Source: Physcia stellaris (Eukaryota > Ascomycota > Lecanoromycetes > Caliciales > Physciaceae). From it: a DNA stretch of 64,000 bases. Where the stretch lies: positions 248,001 through 312,000 of the forward strand of contig JABSSW010000003.1 of NCBI GenBank assembly GCA_018902385.1. The letters are read 5' to 3'. A program made the translations under genes and the position numbers. Positions 23,213-35,845 of this stretch are shown here, piece by piece. How positions within the stretch are numbered: position 1 is the first letter of the stretch; each line of letters begins with the position of its first letter. Under the pieces are notes generated by a model. That model worked only from the letters and a program-made list of their open reading frames with translations. It ran no database searches and was not told the DNA's origin.

Positions 23213-24510
23213 TCTTAATAGGTCTCTATGTCGAGCAAACTAACGTAGTTCCAAATAAGTTTTGAGGTTGAGGGCAAGCGAGTGTGCCCTGGGTAGAGAA
23301 ATGTAGGGGACAGTCTTGGGAAAAGGCTTGGATCGCTGGGTGTGGTTCTCGCAGCTGGCAAGTAGGAAACTTGGACTCGTAAGTGTCAGACCAAGTAAAG
23401 TAAAGTAAAGGGCGCGCTGCAATTGAGAATCCAGCAGTAGCTGAAAAGCTGCGTTCAATCGGAGCGATATGCTCGTGAGAGGGTAATTGTGCTGCGACTT
23501 TTAGAGTGGAAGCTCGTCAGGTGGGAGTTTCTTCAAGAAGATGAAGTCGAAGAAGTCAATTGTGGTGATGGATTGCGTGTGTCTTATTGGATATAGTAGC
23601 TGTGTATCTTATAGCAAGTGATTTAGAGCTTCACCGAGAATCGGCGCATTTGATGCCGCCGACTGCATTAGGGTTCGCTTCGCGAGTAGGGTCCGCAACA
23701 CTGCTTTACTTCTCATTGCGTCGTGTTATCACTAGGAATATCTTAAAACTGCGTGAGTCGTAGCATCCTGAGCACATCTTAATACGTGCTAACTTCTAAG
23801 GACTGCCTCTTCACGAAAGATGGCATCCTTGGCATTTCGCTTCTCAATTGAACAACCACCCCGGACAGAAATAACTCAATTAAGAGCCGATTACATTCCT
23901 ACATCACTATTCACAAAGTCATAAAAGCCACTGACATTGAGGGTGAAGAAACGATGCCCTGATCTGCAAAGAACATCGAGTTTACAGCTTCATGTGTATA
24001 TCGTGATATGTTCCGTATTCCAAAGACGGGTAACCTTGATCTGACTACTGGCACATCTTGCATTGGCTCTGGTGGCACTCAATTTCGTCCGGGGCGAGTG
24101 ATATTGCATCACAGCTAACGCATTCTTACGCTCATTCAACATATAATCCTACTATCAGAACGAGGAAATTACAGCAGTGCCCACAAGTAGTCCTGTTGCA
24201 CCGTGTTCGCTCAGAAATTCAAGATTTCAAGGGTAGACGGAGTCGGATATCTAAAGGTTGAGTAAGCAGTACCACTTTACACGAGCTGAACAGAGACCAT
24301 GAATGCAAGCGAAGAAATCGAAGACAGGATATCTCTGTGTCATTGTTTATGCTGAACTTTTAAAAGGCCTGCTGTGTTGAAGTCAACTGAATCAACAAAT
24401 ACGTACACTTAGCGTGATCGTCAGTCATGTCCAGTTTACCTCAGGAAAAAACGTGAGGGAAAGGTTTTAGACGTAATGTACAATACACTTCCGGTGGTCT
24501 CAAATCGACT
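23213..24510. other. Long intergenic region upstream of dhh1
   Basis: 1.3 kb with no supported gene. It holds the dhh1 promoter and probably a long 5' leader. A short tandem AGTAA repeat lies at 23394-23410. A single TTAGGG occurs near 23671; it is not a telomere array. Confidence 0.4.
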
Positions 24511-26001
24511 TCACCATGTCGTCTGGACTTTTGGATAATCTTTGGAATGAAGCCCTAGGTCGATGAACACGGAGTCGTCCCCTTCTCTCAGGATCAGTAA
24601 CTTCTAAGTTTCATCCATTCCGGGGGTAGCCAGACCTTTCAGATGCTCAACCCGGATTTGGTCCTCATCCTCAAGCTTCTCCATCTCCTCCAGAGGCTTG
24701 TCTTTGCCTTCATCCTCTCCTTCTGGCTTCTTATCAGTTGCCTTCTCCAAGGCACCTTCCTGATGGCCGATCAGGAGTATCTGGGCATTGGCATAATCTA
24801 GAAATTTGGGTTGCAAGGGCATCCAACGCAGTCCATGAAATTCGTCAAGGAGCCTACTGATGTCAAAACACCAAGACTCCCAGAGTGTGGATCAGACTCA
24901 CTCTTGCGGATATTCAGGACCCTGTGGGAGACTTGCATTTGCTGGGCCAGATTGTGAAGGGTTCTTAATACTGGTAATGAAGCTGCCGCGTTGTTGAAGG
25001 CCAATGTCTCTCTGAACTTCGCTGATTTCCGAGGGGATCGTCAGGATGTAGGCCAAATGTGACTCACGTCCAGTGGAAGTGATGGCGTAAACACCTTCCC
25101 CGATTGGCGCCATGGGAGGAGTGTGACGGGTACCAGCAGTTTTGGTCGCATATTCTGATGCGCCGAAGTTCGTCTTAATGTCGTCCAGACTAACTTTGGC
25201 CTTTTCGACAAAACTCATGAAGCGGTCTTTGGGACTCTTAGGTAAGACCTTCTTTGGTAAAGCAAGTAGACGATTATTTCCTTCATCGCCGATAGGGCCT
25301 TCTCCAAGCTTCGACCCATGGGGTATTGGTCGCAAGACGATGTAGCTCCGAGCGATTTCATCGGTACTGCTGGGTTCATCGATACCGACACGGCCACGCT
25401 CGAAGAAGTAAATGATGCCTTTCTCAAGTATGCTCGAAGGCGTAGATTCTTCGCGCTTCGATGACGACTCTACGGCATTGTCTCCATTCGCGACATTGCT
25501 TCCACCAGCGGCCTCTTCGGGCTCTTTCTTGGTTGGGTCATTCTCTGGAGCATCGCTGGCTTTAGCTTTGTCTACATCTTCCGTGGCGCTCGGAAGATCA
25601 CCTTTCATCATTTCTTTGAATGCATTCTCCTCACCCTGGGGAGCATCGGCGCTCTTTTCCTCTGTCTTCACCAGCTCATCATCTTTTTCTGCTACCTCAG
25701 CATTCTCTGCAGCTTTATCGTCCGCCTCCTTGTCGTCGTTTGCTGCTGCCTCAGTCGTCTGGGCATTTGGGTCCGCCATGTCTACATCCTGAGTGTCCTC
25801 CCGAGGCATTGTCTCTTCGAGCGTAGTTTGCTCTTTTTGGTCGCCCTTCTTCCCGCGCTTCGCTTTGGGGTTGGTAACGGCACCTGCCTTGCGTTTGCTG
25901 CCCGACGTGGCATTGTCGGCTTCTTTGCTTTGCGACGAGCTGGGGCTCGAGCCAGCGGCGGCGCCAGCAGCCTGTCGGGCTGATGATCGCGTGGCAGGCA
26001 T
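24511..26001 (-). CDS. Conserved fungal acidic protein (BTB-transcription-factor-like annotation)
   Basis: 462 residues from exons 26001-24902, 24853-24636 and 24581-24511. Residues 1-55 are basic and Ser/Ala-rich with nuclear-signal clusters (KRKAGAVTNPKAKRGKK). About residues 60-185 are very acidic and disordered. An ordered domain follows from about 195 (KGIIYFFERGRVGI, SYIVLRPIPHGSKLG, RLLALPKKVLP, GEGVYAITSTGRESHLAYIL) to LRWMPLQPKFLDYA. The last exon is easy to miss: reading on past LKG stops in 15 codons, but splicing 24635-24582 out gives DDSVFIDLGLHSKDYPK and an end in TTW, the ending I expect for this family. Related fungal proteins have, from memory, been labelled BTB domain transcription factor; I see no clear BTB fold and assign no function. 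Confidence 0.8.
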
Positions 26002-26987
26002 TGCGACACAAACACGGCGAAGAGGATGTGATCGTTAGCTTTTAGCTCGTCGCGCACTCTCTCACAATGGGAAGAGCTCTCTGTCGCGACGATGTGCAAG
26101 GGCCGCGATGCTGTGCGCTCAATGGATATTGGACATCTGAGTATGAGTTGTGTGTTGGGACTGAGTAGATGAAGCAGCTATTTTAAGGGAGCGCCGTTGG
26201 CTGCTTCATGCTCAATTGCGCGGTATCAAAGAAATGGAAGCTGCAAAGGTCGCATGGGCCCGTGCTTTAGACCAAAGTCTGGGGAAATCACTACGTCACA
26301 CCACAACCCTGTCCAGGAACCGGATCCCCTTCCGTCTTGCCTTGCCTTCGTCGAACCCAGATTTATTACAATTGTACGCGTGCTTGGGACATATGAGGTC
26401 AATTGAACCCGAGGATTTTCTCCAAGTCGGGCTATGTCGGTTTTCATGATGATTTGCAGCAAGATGTAGGAACAGGATCGGCGTTTGATTTTGTCCAGAT
26501 GCAGGGGCCCAGGCTGCTTCCGATGATTTCCGCTGAAAGATTTGCGCAACGACCATAACATCAACCGAAACGAGAAATTCACGAAGAGTAGTTTGCAAAG
26601 GCTTCCGCTGTGACATTTTCTATTTCACTATGATATGGTAGACGATCCAAAGTGTTCGAAAAGCGAGGATTTTGATACTTGAAGCCAGAAAGGTTAGTTT
26701 ACTTCCTCATACAGTTAAATCCCGAGCTCCCGCAGCAACATGATCGACCTAAGAGCTGATTAGTCAGAATCTTGTTCGATTTTTCAAGAACGAGGAGATG
26801 TTGGCGCCGTGGGCAACTGGTGCTGCAAGCAAGCATCAAATCAATATATAAAGGGAGAAAACCACTACTCCGTAGTCAATAAGTGCAGAGTCCTGTCAAA
26901 GCAGTGTCTCGCCAATGCTATGTCCAAACCCGCCGGCAAAGAAGGCTCCAACGCCTCTACTTTGCTCATTGACCGAATGCATTACTA
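26002..26987. other. Intergenic region between two minus-strand genes
   Basis: About 990 bases. A minus-strand open frame 26616-26296 starts with ATG and has a PIP-box-like QTTLREFL near its N-terminus, but it is short and otherwise featureless. I do not call it a gene. The remainder should hold the promoter of the acidic protein gene and the 3' region of the glucosidase gene. Confidence 0.4.
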
Positions 26988-29385
26988 TCACATCGGAGAG
27001 CACCCGTTTTGCTTACACTGTTCGTAATAGCCTTCCTCCTCCTCTTTGCTCAAGGGCATCCCCTGCCTCCGCCGGACCCCCTTGACCGTCATGCTCTGCT
27101 GGCCCGCTCCATGCTGCCATCTGAGTCTTTGAATGAGACCCTCGTCAGCATCATCGACACTAATGGTCCACTTGCCACTGCTCACTTCAACACTGGTGTT
27201 GTCGCGTGGGAAGTGAAATTCAGGAAGGAAGATTTCCGTGGGCACAGCTTCCGTTGCGGCATCTTGACAGTCAAGGGCAAATGTGAAAGTGGCATTACGC
27301 AGATCAAAGCCATAAGAGGTGACCTTTCCTACGCTAGAGATTGGGCTAGGTCGTACGTACGCCTCCGCAGCTCGATATCCCGGCGTACTTCCGATTTCTG
27401 GCGGAGTCTGGGATCGTTGCGATACTATCGAAGGTGTTTTAAGAGTGTCTCTTAAAGTTTCAGGAGATGTTGGTGACCTACTCGTTGATTGACTCAGGGA
27501 ATACGAGGGTGACATTTGGTCCACTGACACACTTGCTTGTTTCGTAGATTTGTCTGCATCCGGAGTAGGATTCAGAGGAAGAGGGCTGTCATCTTGCGAG
27601 AATACGGAGAGATCTTCGCCATTCCATAGATCTCCCCATTCGTGGTTGTTCTACATTGTTAGCTAAGACTCAATAGATCGTCAAGCACCAATTTACTCAC
27701 TGTGATGACATAAACCCATAAGGTAAATCCATTCGCGCCACTACCCTCAATAGCAAAATGATTCGCATCCATGGCTGAGCACTGGCTGGAATAGTCCCCT
27801 GTCTTGTACGCATACTTGTCGTCCATATCGTAAGGGATTCCAATTTCTGTAAAGACACAGGGGTGGTCTCCCATATAATCCATTCCTTCCTTTCTAATGG
27901 CTGACAGTTGATTGCGAAGACAGTTCCGAATCGCCGTTTCCCCGATTTTGATCGCAAACATAGGCGACCAATACCTGCCACGCAACAGTCCGAAAACGTC
28001 AACGTTCCAGTAACGATTCCTAAACGTTGCTCATCAGTTACCTTGCTTCGTCTCGCAGATACGTTATCTCACCATTTCTTCATCATCAATGTGACACCGT
28101 CATAGTAATGTGGTGCGAAGACCATATTCGGGTCATCGTCTTCCATCCCCTTCAAGCGGGGTGGGACCTCGAGAACCGGAGGCTGGCAGAAAAGTATCGC
28201 ATCCGAGTGCACACTTCTGATTGCTTCTCGATGTCGCCGATAGTAAGCCATGAAGTAGTTATTGGTGAAAGCTTCGTAATCAATTTTCTTCCTGGTTCTA
28301 GGAAATCGAGCAAAATAATCCTTTTTCAAGAGCCGATCGGTTGATGGATCCCAAACACAATGTTGCGCCCAAATACACTCTCCCAGCTTCCAGCCAGGAT
28401 CTCGCTTCCAGCCGTAATATGAGTCGTCGTAGTCAGCGGGCAGCCAGGCAGTTTGGCCTTTGGGGTCAACAAGTTCTCTGCCGGATTTGAAAGGTCCCAA
28501 ACCCCCAAAATCCCATATGTCCATCTCGCAAGGCCGTCCTGATGCTGTCAATATTGCCTGCCATGCTGTTGGCGAGGGGCCCTTTTTGAGCTTCTGGTCA
28601 GTCGGTATGACAGATAAGTCTTGCCAGCCACAAAGCCCTCTGTTCGGTTCGTTGACACTTTCCCAGCCAATGACAACATCATTCTCCAGATCGCCCGCTT
28701 CGTGTATTCTCAGAGCAAGATGTCTGCAAGCTCCAATGAAATGTTCTTGCAGATAGTCCTGGATGTTCTTGCCATCAAGGATTGCCTTTGGTGCGAAGTC
28801 CCTGCCAGCGAAGAAGAGCGTGAACATGACCTGACATGCCATACGAGTATAATTCGTAGCCCAAATCATCTTCGGGTAATCGGCGGGATCAGGATATAGG
28901 TTTTGTACCCAAGCAGCCTGCGTGGCCTGGAAGCCGTGTGGGTTGAGGCCTACAGCATAAAGAGTCCACATTGGAGCCCCGGAGCCTCCAGTAAATCGTG
29001 ACCATACATCTTGATGCGGATCCATGAAGACGTAGAAGCCATACTCCTTGGCCAACCTCAAGATCTTGACAGTATGCTGACACCACTCTTCATCGTATTT
29101 CCCCGGACCTGCATGTTCGATTGCCTCCCACGTGAATACGTATCGTATGGTATTGTAACCCCATTTTTTAAGGCGAGCAAAGTGCGTGTGAGCATCATCA
29201 ACAGTAAATGGCCTGCCGACGAATGAGACGCTGTCACCCTCAAAGAAATGTTCAGGCTGGTTCGATGGAACATCTGGGGTTGCTGGGAATTTTGCATCTC
29301 CAGCAACGTTGATTCCTCGCAACGTCACCTCTCGGTTCTCCGTATCTCGAAAGGTCCTTCCCTCTATGCGAAGCCTAAGGGGCAT
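26988..29385 (-). CDS. egh1: GH5_12 sterol-glucosidase-type glycosidase (EGCrP2/Egh1 family)
   Basis: Member of the GH5 endoglycoceramidase-related group whose characterised fungal enzymes hydrolyse ergosteryl-beta-glucoside or glucosylceramide. Minus-strand exons 29385-28073, 28019-27701 and 27650-26988, 764 residues. The N-terminus is cytosolic in type, with no signal peptide, as expected for this intracellular group. The acid/base is Glu246 in WESVNEPNRG and the nucleophile is about Glu496 in FTEIGIPYD. Other landmarks are LRGINVAGDAKFP, PHQDVWSRFTGGSGAP and FAPHYYDGVTL. After the barrel there is a Ser/Thr/Pro-rich linker (about 590-640), then a C-terminal beta-type domain (FHFPRDNTSVEVSSG). 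Whether the substrate is sterol glucoside or glucosylceramide cannot be decided from sequence. Confidence 0.9.
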
Positions 29386-29958
29386 GGTGGCAGTCGGGGC
29401 AATCTTTCGAATGCCTTTTGGGATTTAGATTTATTTCAAAGTGTCAACGGTCATGTTTGGGTTCGGGCCTCTGGTAGATATATTGACTGCCAGCTGAGGG
29501 CCAAATTCGACCGCAGGATTCGTTGGCGCAAACGTAATAGAGTCACCGAATCAATCGAACAAACAGTCATGGTGAACGAATACGATTACGACGGACCGCA
29601 TGACTAGCACATGTGCAAACAGCCAAACAAGCCCCAAGGCAAACCCAAGTGGGTCTCCTGGGACGGCCCGGGTTTAGCCGCATGAATGCCAGATTATGCC
29701 CAGATCTGAGATGCCGCCTAAAATTTGAACCAAGCTCGGCAAGGGGTGTATCACTGCAGAGAAACCCAAGTGCTTCTGATGGGTGACTGGTGAAGTCTCT
29801 ATTCTTCATCAATGTGTATAGGGTGAGATAGCAGATCTTCGACACAACCGAGTGATGAGCTTTCAATTTCAAGCATTGTCAGAGCCATAGATAAATCGCT
29901 GAAATCGTTATGTAACCGACTTGTTTTCCAGATAGAACTTAGGTCATTGGCCACAGAG
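29386..29958. promoter_or_regulatory. Divergent promoter, GH5_12 glucosidase / ski3
   Basis: 573 bases between two outward-pointing start codons. No gene and no motif I can name. Confidence 0.45.
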
Positions 29959-32900
29959 ATGGCTGCCGCAAAATCCGCACTGAAGTCGGCCAAAAATGCT
30001 TTAGACGCACACAAATATGGAGAGGCGGTAGAGCATGCTCACAAGGTACTAGACACAGATGCGAAGAATTACCATGCGTAGGTCCAACTTGATTTTGACT
30101 TTTCTGTTTGCGTATCTGCCATTTTGAACAATGGATCAATAGCGTTCCGAGACTCATGTATGTTCTTTGCACATTAGAAACGTCTTCTTGGGTCTCGCGT
30201 TGGAAAAGCAAAATGAAAACGACAAGTCCGAGAAGGCATACAATGTAGCCGCCATCACAAAGCCAAGGGATCCACTAGTGTGGCAAGGCCTCATTACCCT
30301 CTACGAAAAGCAAGCCGATCTCAAATTAGGCGAGTATCACAATGCTGCACTCTGCCTTGCAGAGATATACATGGAAGTGTATGTCAGCAATTCCCCGAAG
30401 TGGTTTCTCTGAGACATTGATCAATCTATAGGGATGACAAGAGCCGTTGTCAGACTGTAATAGATAAGTATGTTGATTCTGCGAGGAAATGCGGATCACA
30501 GGCACAATACAAACATGCACTAGAGGTTCTGCTACCATCGAGCCCTATTTATGACTACCTTGAAGGACGGATACTCCGACCTGCGTACACATACACTAAA
30601 CTTGCAGATATCGTCGAGGCTGAAGAGAAAGAGTTCACGAATAAAGAGATTGGACAACGTCGGACTAGGCTGGGCGCCAAGATAGATCAGGTCACATCGG
30701 AAGTGAAAAGGGAGGTGGCACAAAAAAGCCAACTCGAAGATTTATATCGATGCATCATTGATTGGACAGATGACGACGAAACCAGGCGTCGTTACGAAGA
30801 GAGATTACTTCAACATGCGTATGATAAGCTGACTGTGCTCCCATCGCACGACAAAGTGGAAAAGAGAGGACAAGTACAGGCATTAGCCGATGGGTTGGTA
30901 ATTCTGAAGCATCCCTTTGGCCTTGCCTGGAAAATCGTCCTGGAATGGAAAGACGTCGAGACCCTCGAACAGCTAGACGTGGGCACACTACGAGAATTTG
31001 TCGAACTATTTCCAGAAGATGGACTCAGCAAGGTCCTGCAAGGTTATCTAGAAAGCGAGATCTCTCCATTTCCCAAGCGAGTCTCTACTGATGACTCTGA
31101 CGAGGAGCCAAATACTGCATACCAAGACTTTACAACCGAGGAGCGGCTGTTGCGGATGACTGAAGGTTTGGAAGACTCTGCGTCTTCCGTCCTCTCGCAA
31201 AGGATCATGGGAGAATACTACCTGTATCTCGAAGAGTATGGGAGTGCAGCAGAAGTAGCACGAAAAGCGCGGACTCAGCTACTTGTCCAAAAGAGCCTTA
31301 CTGGATTAAATTTTCAGGGTATTGTTGATGCGTTGGACATTACCTTGGGGACAGCCTTGGTACAGCACCTGGCACCACGGTATCATCCGGAAGCTCGGGA
31401 ACTTTTTGACAACGTGTTGAAGCGCAAACCAACAAATGCTTCGGCATTGATTGGGGTGGGGTTTATCCTTGAGGAGGAAGAAGACTATCAGAGTGCGATA
31501 GATTTCCTAAACAGGGCGCTAGAGCGAACCTCCGACGTCAAAATCAAGGCCGAGGCTGCTTGGTGTAAGTCGCTCGTAGGGGATCTGGAAGTGGGACTGT
31601 CAGAGCTTGAAGCATGCCTATCTATCATCAAGGACTCGGACTCACAGACCAAAACTCTGCGAGCACAGATTCTATACCGCACAGGAATGTGCATCTGGAG
31701 TCAGGACTCTTCCAGAAGCGCTCGCAAGAACCGAAATGGAGCCTACGCTCGCTTTCTGGGATCAATTCAAGCAGATATGAACTTCGCCCCTTCATACACC
31801 AGCCTTGGAATCTACTATGCCGACTACGCCAAAGACAAGAAGCGTGCTCGAAAATGCTTTCAGAAAGCTTTCGAGCTGTCTTCTTCGGAAATCGAGGCTG
31901 CAGAGCGACTCACCCGTTTATTCGCTAAATCTGGTGAATGGGATCTCGTCGAGGCTGTTGCTCAGCGTGTGGTAGACTCGGGAAAGGTCAGACCTGCGCC
32001 CGGATCAAAGAAGAAGGGACACAGCTGGCCATTCGCCGCGCTTGGTGTAGTGCAGCTAAACAATCAAGAGTATACCAAAAGTATTATATCTTTTCAGTCT
32101 GCGTTAAGATCCACACCTGGGGACTACCATAGCTGGGTAGGATTAGGTGAAAGCTACCACAACTCTGGCCGCTACATAGCGGCTACCAGAGCTTTGGAAC
32201 ACGCTCAGAAGCTTGAAACTGATCCGTCAACTGGTGATATCGGAGAGAATTGGTTCTCTGAGTATATGCTTGCCAATGTACACAGAGAGCTGGGTGACTT
32301 CGACAAAGCAATCGCAGGATACGAGAAAGTCTTGACAACAAGACAGGATGAAGTAGGGGTTTCACTGGCTCTTCTTCAAACCCTGGTCGAGAGTGCATGG
32401 CGTAATGTTGAGCTTGGTTTCTTTGGACGTGCCGCTGAAGCCGCCAGACAGTCAATCCGGATTGGTCAAGATATTGCAGCAAAGCGATCTAACGCTTTCA
32501 ACCTTTGGAAAGCTGTTGGGGACGCTTCTTCAATTTACACTTGCATAGGAGATAGTGCAGCAACGGCCCCGATTGAAGCTCTTCGGCTGCTACTTGAGGA
32601 TGTTAATGATGGCAGCGTCTACAGTGTGCTTGCGGACATTGACGGCATAGACGAAAATTCACTCAAAGCACTCTTCCCAGTCGACAGCGCTGGACAATCG
32701 CCTAATCTGTGCATCCTTGCTGCCATCCTTGCCCAGAAGCGTGCCGTTGCTTGTAGTAATGGTGATTTCCATGCGCGGGCTGTTGCATGGTACAATCTTG
32801 GATGGACAGAGTACCGAGCACATATCCACGGGCTCAATTACACCAAACAGAAGTCCGAGAAACCGTTGAGATACCTCAAGGCCTGTGTCCAGTGTTTCAA

Positions 32901-34326
32901 GCGAGCCATAGAGCTTGAGGCTGGGAACGCAGAGTTCTGGAACGCTCTTGGAATAGTCACAACGGAGATGAATCCCAAAGTATCTCAGCATTCCTTCGTA
33001 AGAAGTCTCTATTTGAACGAGAAGAGCGCTCGCGTTTGGACCAACCTTGGGACACTCTATCTCGTTCAAGGCGATCTCCAACTTGCGCATGAAGCATTTA
33101 CTCGTGCCCAGTCCTCAGATCCGGACTATGCCCACGCGTGGTTAGGGCAGGGCCTTTTAGCCCAGTGCCTTGGAGAAGTCAATGAAGCTCAGAGTCTCTT
33201 TACCCATGCGTTTGAGATAGCGGACTCATCCTCAATTTTGGCTAAGCGGCAGTATGTTCTCTCGACGTTCGACCATCTATTGGCTTCAATCTCTGCAGCT
33301 CGAAACATTGGAAATCTAGTACAGCCCCTACTGGCACTGCATCAGCTCCGCCGCCAAGTGTCCGCAGATACTGCCTTCCAACATCTACTGTCTCTCTTCG
33401 CTGAGAGGGTTGGCGACTCGGAGATTGCCGCTACTGAATTAACAGCAGTCTGCTCACAGCTCGAAGTTGAGTATGAGACCTCAGAGGCATCCCTCACGTT
33501 GGTCCGGTTCGCTCAGGCAAAGAGTGATTTGGCTCGAACCCAGCTAGCCATAGGCGACTTCTCTGCGGCTGCCGAGAATGCAGAAACTTCACTTGATCTC
33601 TCTGCAGACGAAGACATGGAGAAGTCAGTCCGTGACAAGATTCGACTTTCTGGACATCTTACTGCTGGCTTGGCGTTTTCCCAGCCAAGCTTAATGGACC
33701 AAGCAATCCAGATGTTCCGTAGCGCCCTGGAGGATACTGAAGGCAACCCAGACATCGTCTGCCTCTTGGCCCAAGTACTCTGGGCCAAGGGTGATCAACG
33801 AGAGCAAGATGTTGCTCGAGAGCAGCTCTTTGATTGTGTTGAGAGATCGCCGGGTCACTATGGTGCTATTACATTATTGGGTGCTATCGCTGTGATCGAT
33901 GGAGATACGGATACGATGGAAGCTGTCGTCGATGATCTAAAAATCTTGCAGACCCGTGAAGACCTGAGTCCCGAACAGCAGCTCAACGTCTCACAGCTGT
34001 TGGCCGCAATCGCAAGGGCTAATACAGGCAAGGATGAACAATTTAGTTCGGAGATGTCGCAGGCAATCGCAGCCGTGATGCTTACGCCATCGCAGCCCTA
34101 CGGATGGTTCGAGCTCAGTGGTCTGACGGAGGAATCCAACCCAGCCGAGATGGGGCTTTTGACTGCAATTAGAGCGGTGCCACCAGGGGGAAACTTGGAG
34201 GCGGAAGAGCTATGTAAAGCCTACGCTTTTACCGGTAGGTTGGACGACTCCCAAAGAGCTGTAATGACTGCTCCTTGGTTTGAATCCGGCTGGCGCAGTC
34301 TGAAAGACGGCTTGTCAGGTCGTTGA
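29959..34326 (+). CDS. ski3: Superkiller protein 3 (Ski complex TPR scaffold)
   Basis: Scaffold of the Ski2-Ski3-Ski8 complex that feeds mRNA, including that from stalled ribosomes, into the cytoplasmic exosome. Exons 29959-30077, 30178-30378 and 30432-34326 encode 1,404 residues, a normal length. The first two exons encode TPR units (ALDAHKYGEAVEHAHKVL, FLGLALEKQNENDKSEKAY). Many more TPRs follow through the long third exon (FNALGIV-type units such as EFWNALGIVTTEMNP, WTNLGTLYLVQGD, AWLGQGLLAQCLGE). The ending is WFESGWRSLKDGL. The start ATG is the first in frame and lies just inside the first TPR. Diverges from the GH5 gene. Confidence 0.94.
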
Positions 34327-34611
34327 TTCACCCCGAGCCTGTGCGACGCTGGCGTTGTTGCTTACCTCAAAGGCCCACCTATGATGGCTGAGGACTGAAA
34401 CTCCGTGTGCATTGGGGGCATCTGCTCCTGATATTTGATTGAGTCCGGTGGAGATACTCTGAGAAGAAGAACAAGACACTGGCTGAAGGTTTGATGATTC
34501 GAGGTTCCCGAGAGCGCCCTCTGCCCCCTTCCGAGACCTAATATTTGCTTGTGTGCAGTCGTCATTGGACCATGATCGTGGTTGCAATCGTCACGAGGTG
34601 TTCATTGGTAG

Positions 34612-35538
34612 TCACGAGCTCTGTGCCACTGTGGAATCATGGCCCAAAATCTTCATGCACGTACTCTTAAGCTCTGAGACGCCTGCGACACCTTCCCAGT
34701 GCTGCAATAAAGCATCCACTTCTCTCCAGTCGCTGTTGGCCTCTTCTGATCTACCAGCGTCAAGCATAGTCTGCAGCCTGTTTGGAGTGGCTAGAACCCA
34801 TCGAACTGTCTCCTGCTGCCTCCTCTTCATGGCCACCGTTGGATCTTTGGAATTGTTCTCAGAATTCGATATGGCCGATCGATCCTGTAAAGACCCCACT
34901 AGCGACCTTGCAGTCTCCGCAATGTGCGATATTGCGGGCGCAAGGGTTGAGGTTGTTGGCGTCAGTGGATCCATGTTACTTCGCATCTGCGACCCTCATA
35001 TTATCAGGAATCATCTTTGAAAACCTCTCTCTAGAATAGCTCAGTCTTTCCGTACCTTCCGTATCGTATCCGTAGCTGTGATCAGCTTCGAATAATTATC
35101 GTATACCAGCGCTTTGCGTTCGCCGTCAAGTCCTTTGATCTCTGCAATGCTCCCGTATTAGCTTGGCTATATTTTGTCTCTTTCCATCAAGCACACGGCT
35201 TTACCGTTAATTAGGCCTGCCTCAGTCCTGAGCACGCCCGCAAGATCTTGTTTTGCCAAGGCGTCTTTAACATAGGCCTCGGCATCAAATCCCTCTGCGT
35301 CAAGCTCGCTCTCCTTCACCTCTATCTCTTCGTACTCCGATGCATTACTCGTCGCGTCTACTGGAGCGGCGGCTTTGAGATTGTAATAGTCACGGAGCGC
35401 AGAGCGGTTGCGGCGAGTAGTTGGCTGGCGCGCGGGAGAAGCCGTCCGGGAGATGGAGGGCGTTGGAGGGGTCGAGTTCGTGGGCGTAGGAGAGGTTAGA
35501 GAGGTGACCGACAGGCGGGGTGACGTTATTGATGTCAT
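34612..35538 (-). CDS. vps51: Vps51 subunit of the GARP tethering complex
   Basis: Small subunit of GARP (Vps51-54), which tethers endosome-derived vesicles at the late Golgi through the SNARE Tlg1. Minus-strand exons 35538-35205, 35141-35056 and 34986-34612, 264 residues. The first ATG is at 35538; the upstream open frame starts only with TTG. The N-terminus is Ser/Thr/Pro-rich and leads into RRNRSALRDYYNLK, the conserved Vps51 motif. The Vps51/Vps67 helix continues (IKGLDGERKALVYDNYSKLI, ATDTIRKMRSNM) across two intron joins. The rest is helical, ending STVAQSS. It ends 285 bases from the ski3 stop and diverges from rmi1. Confidence 0.9.
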
Positions 35539-35845
35539 TGGTAAAGGACTGAACAAATTTGTATGGGAACTGGAGGCTCAAAGATTAGCTCAGTACTAGT
35601 AGAACTAAGTACTAGCTCATGCAGGGTGGCGGCTCGCTTCCGCCGTCAAATCTCTCGCTTATTGTTTTTCATTGATCGACTACATCACACGTTGAGGCTT
35701 CGATTTACATGGAAAATAGCCGTGTTTATGATGATGGTCTTGACACAGACCTATTTCCATCCCACAGGTTTCGACAATGAAGACATGCTGAAGGGCATTC
35801 GAGGAGCTCCTATGGAAGGTCCAAGCTACCCCAAACTGTCCTAAG
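35539..35845. promoter_or_regulatory. Divergent promoter, vps51 / rmi1
   Basis: 307 bases between two outward starts. It contains a near-palindrome around 35598-35615 (two copies of AGTACTAG pointing alike, separated by five bases) and GGCGGCTCGCTTCCGCC at 35630-35646. No MluI box is present, although rmi1 is a repair gene. Confidence 0.5.

Noticed and set aside
23394-23410. AGTAA short tandem repeat
   Set aside because: Only about three units; too short to be a meaningful satellite or array.
23665-23700. TTAGGG near dhh1 as a telomere-like repeat
   Set aside because: A single copy with no tandem neighbours.
26296-26616. Minus-strand open frame starting MSQRKPLQTTLREFL with a PIP-box-like motif
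   Set aside because: Short, the motif is weak and sits at the extreme N-terminus, and the rest has no recognisable pattern. It could be checked by transcript data.
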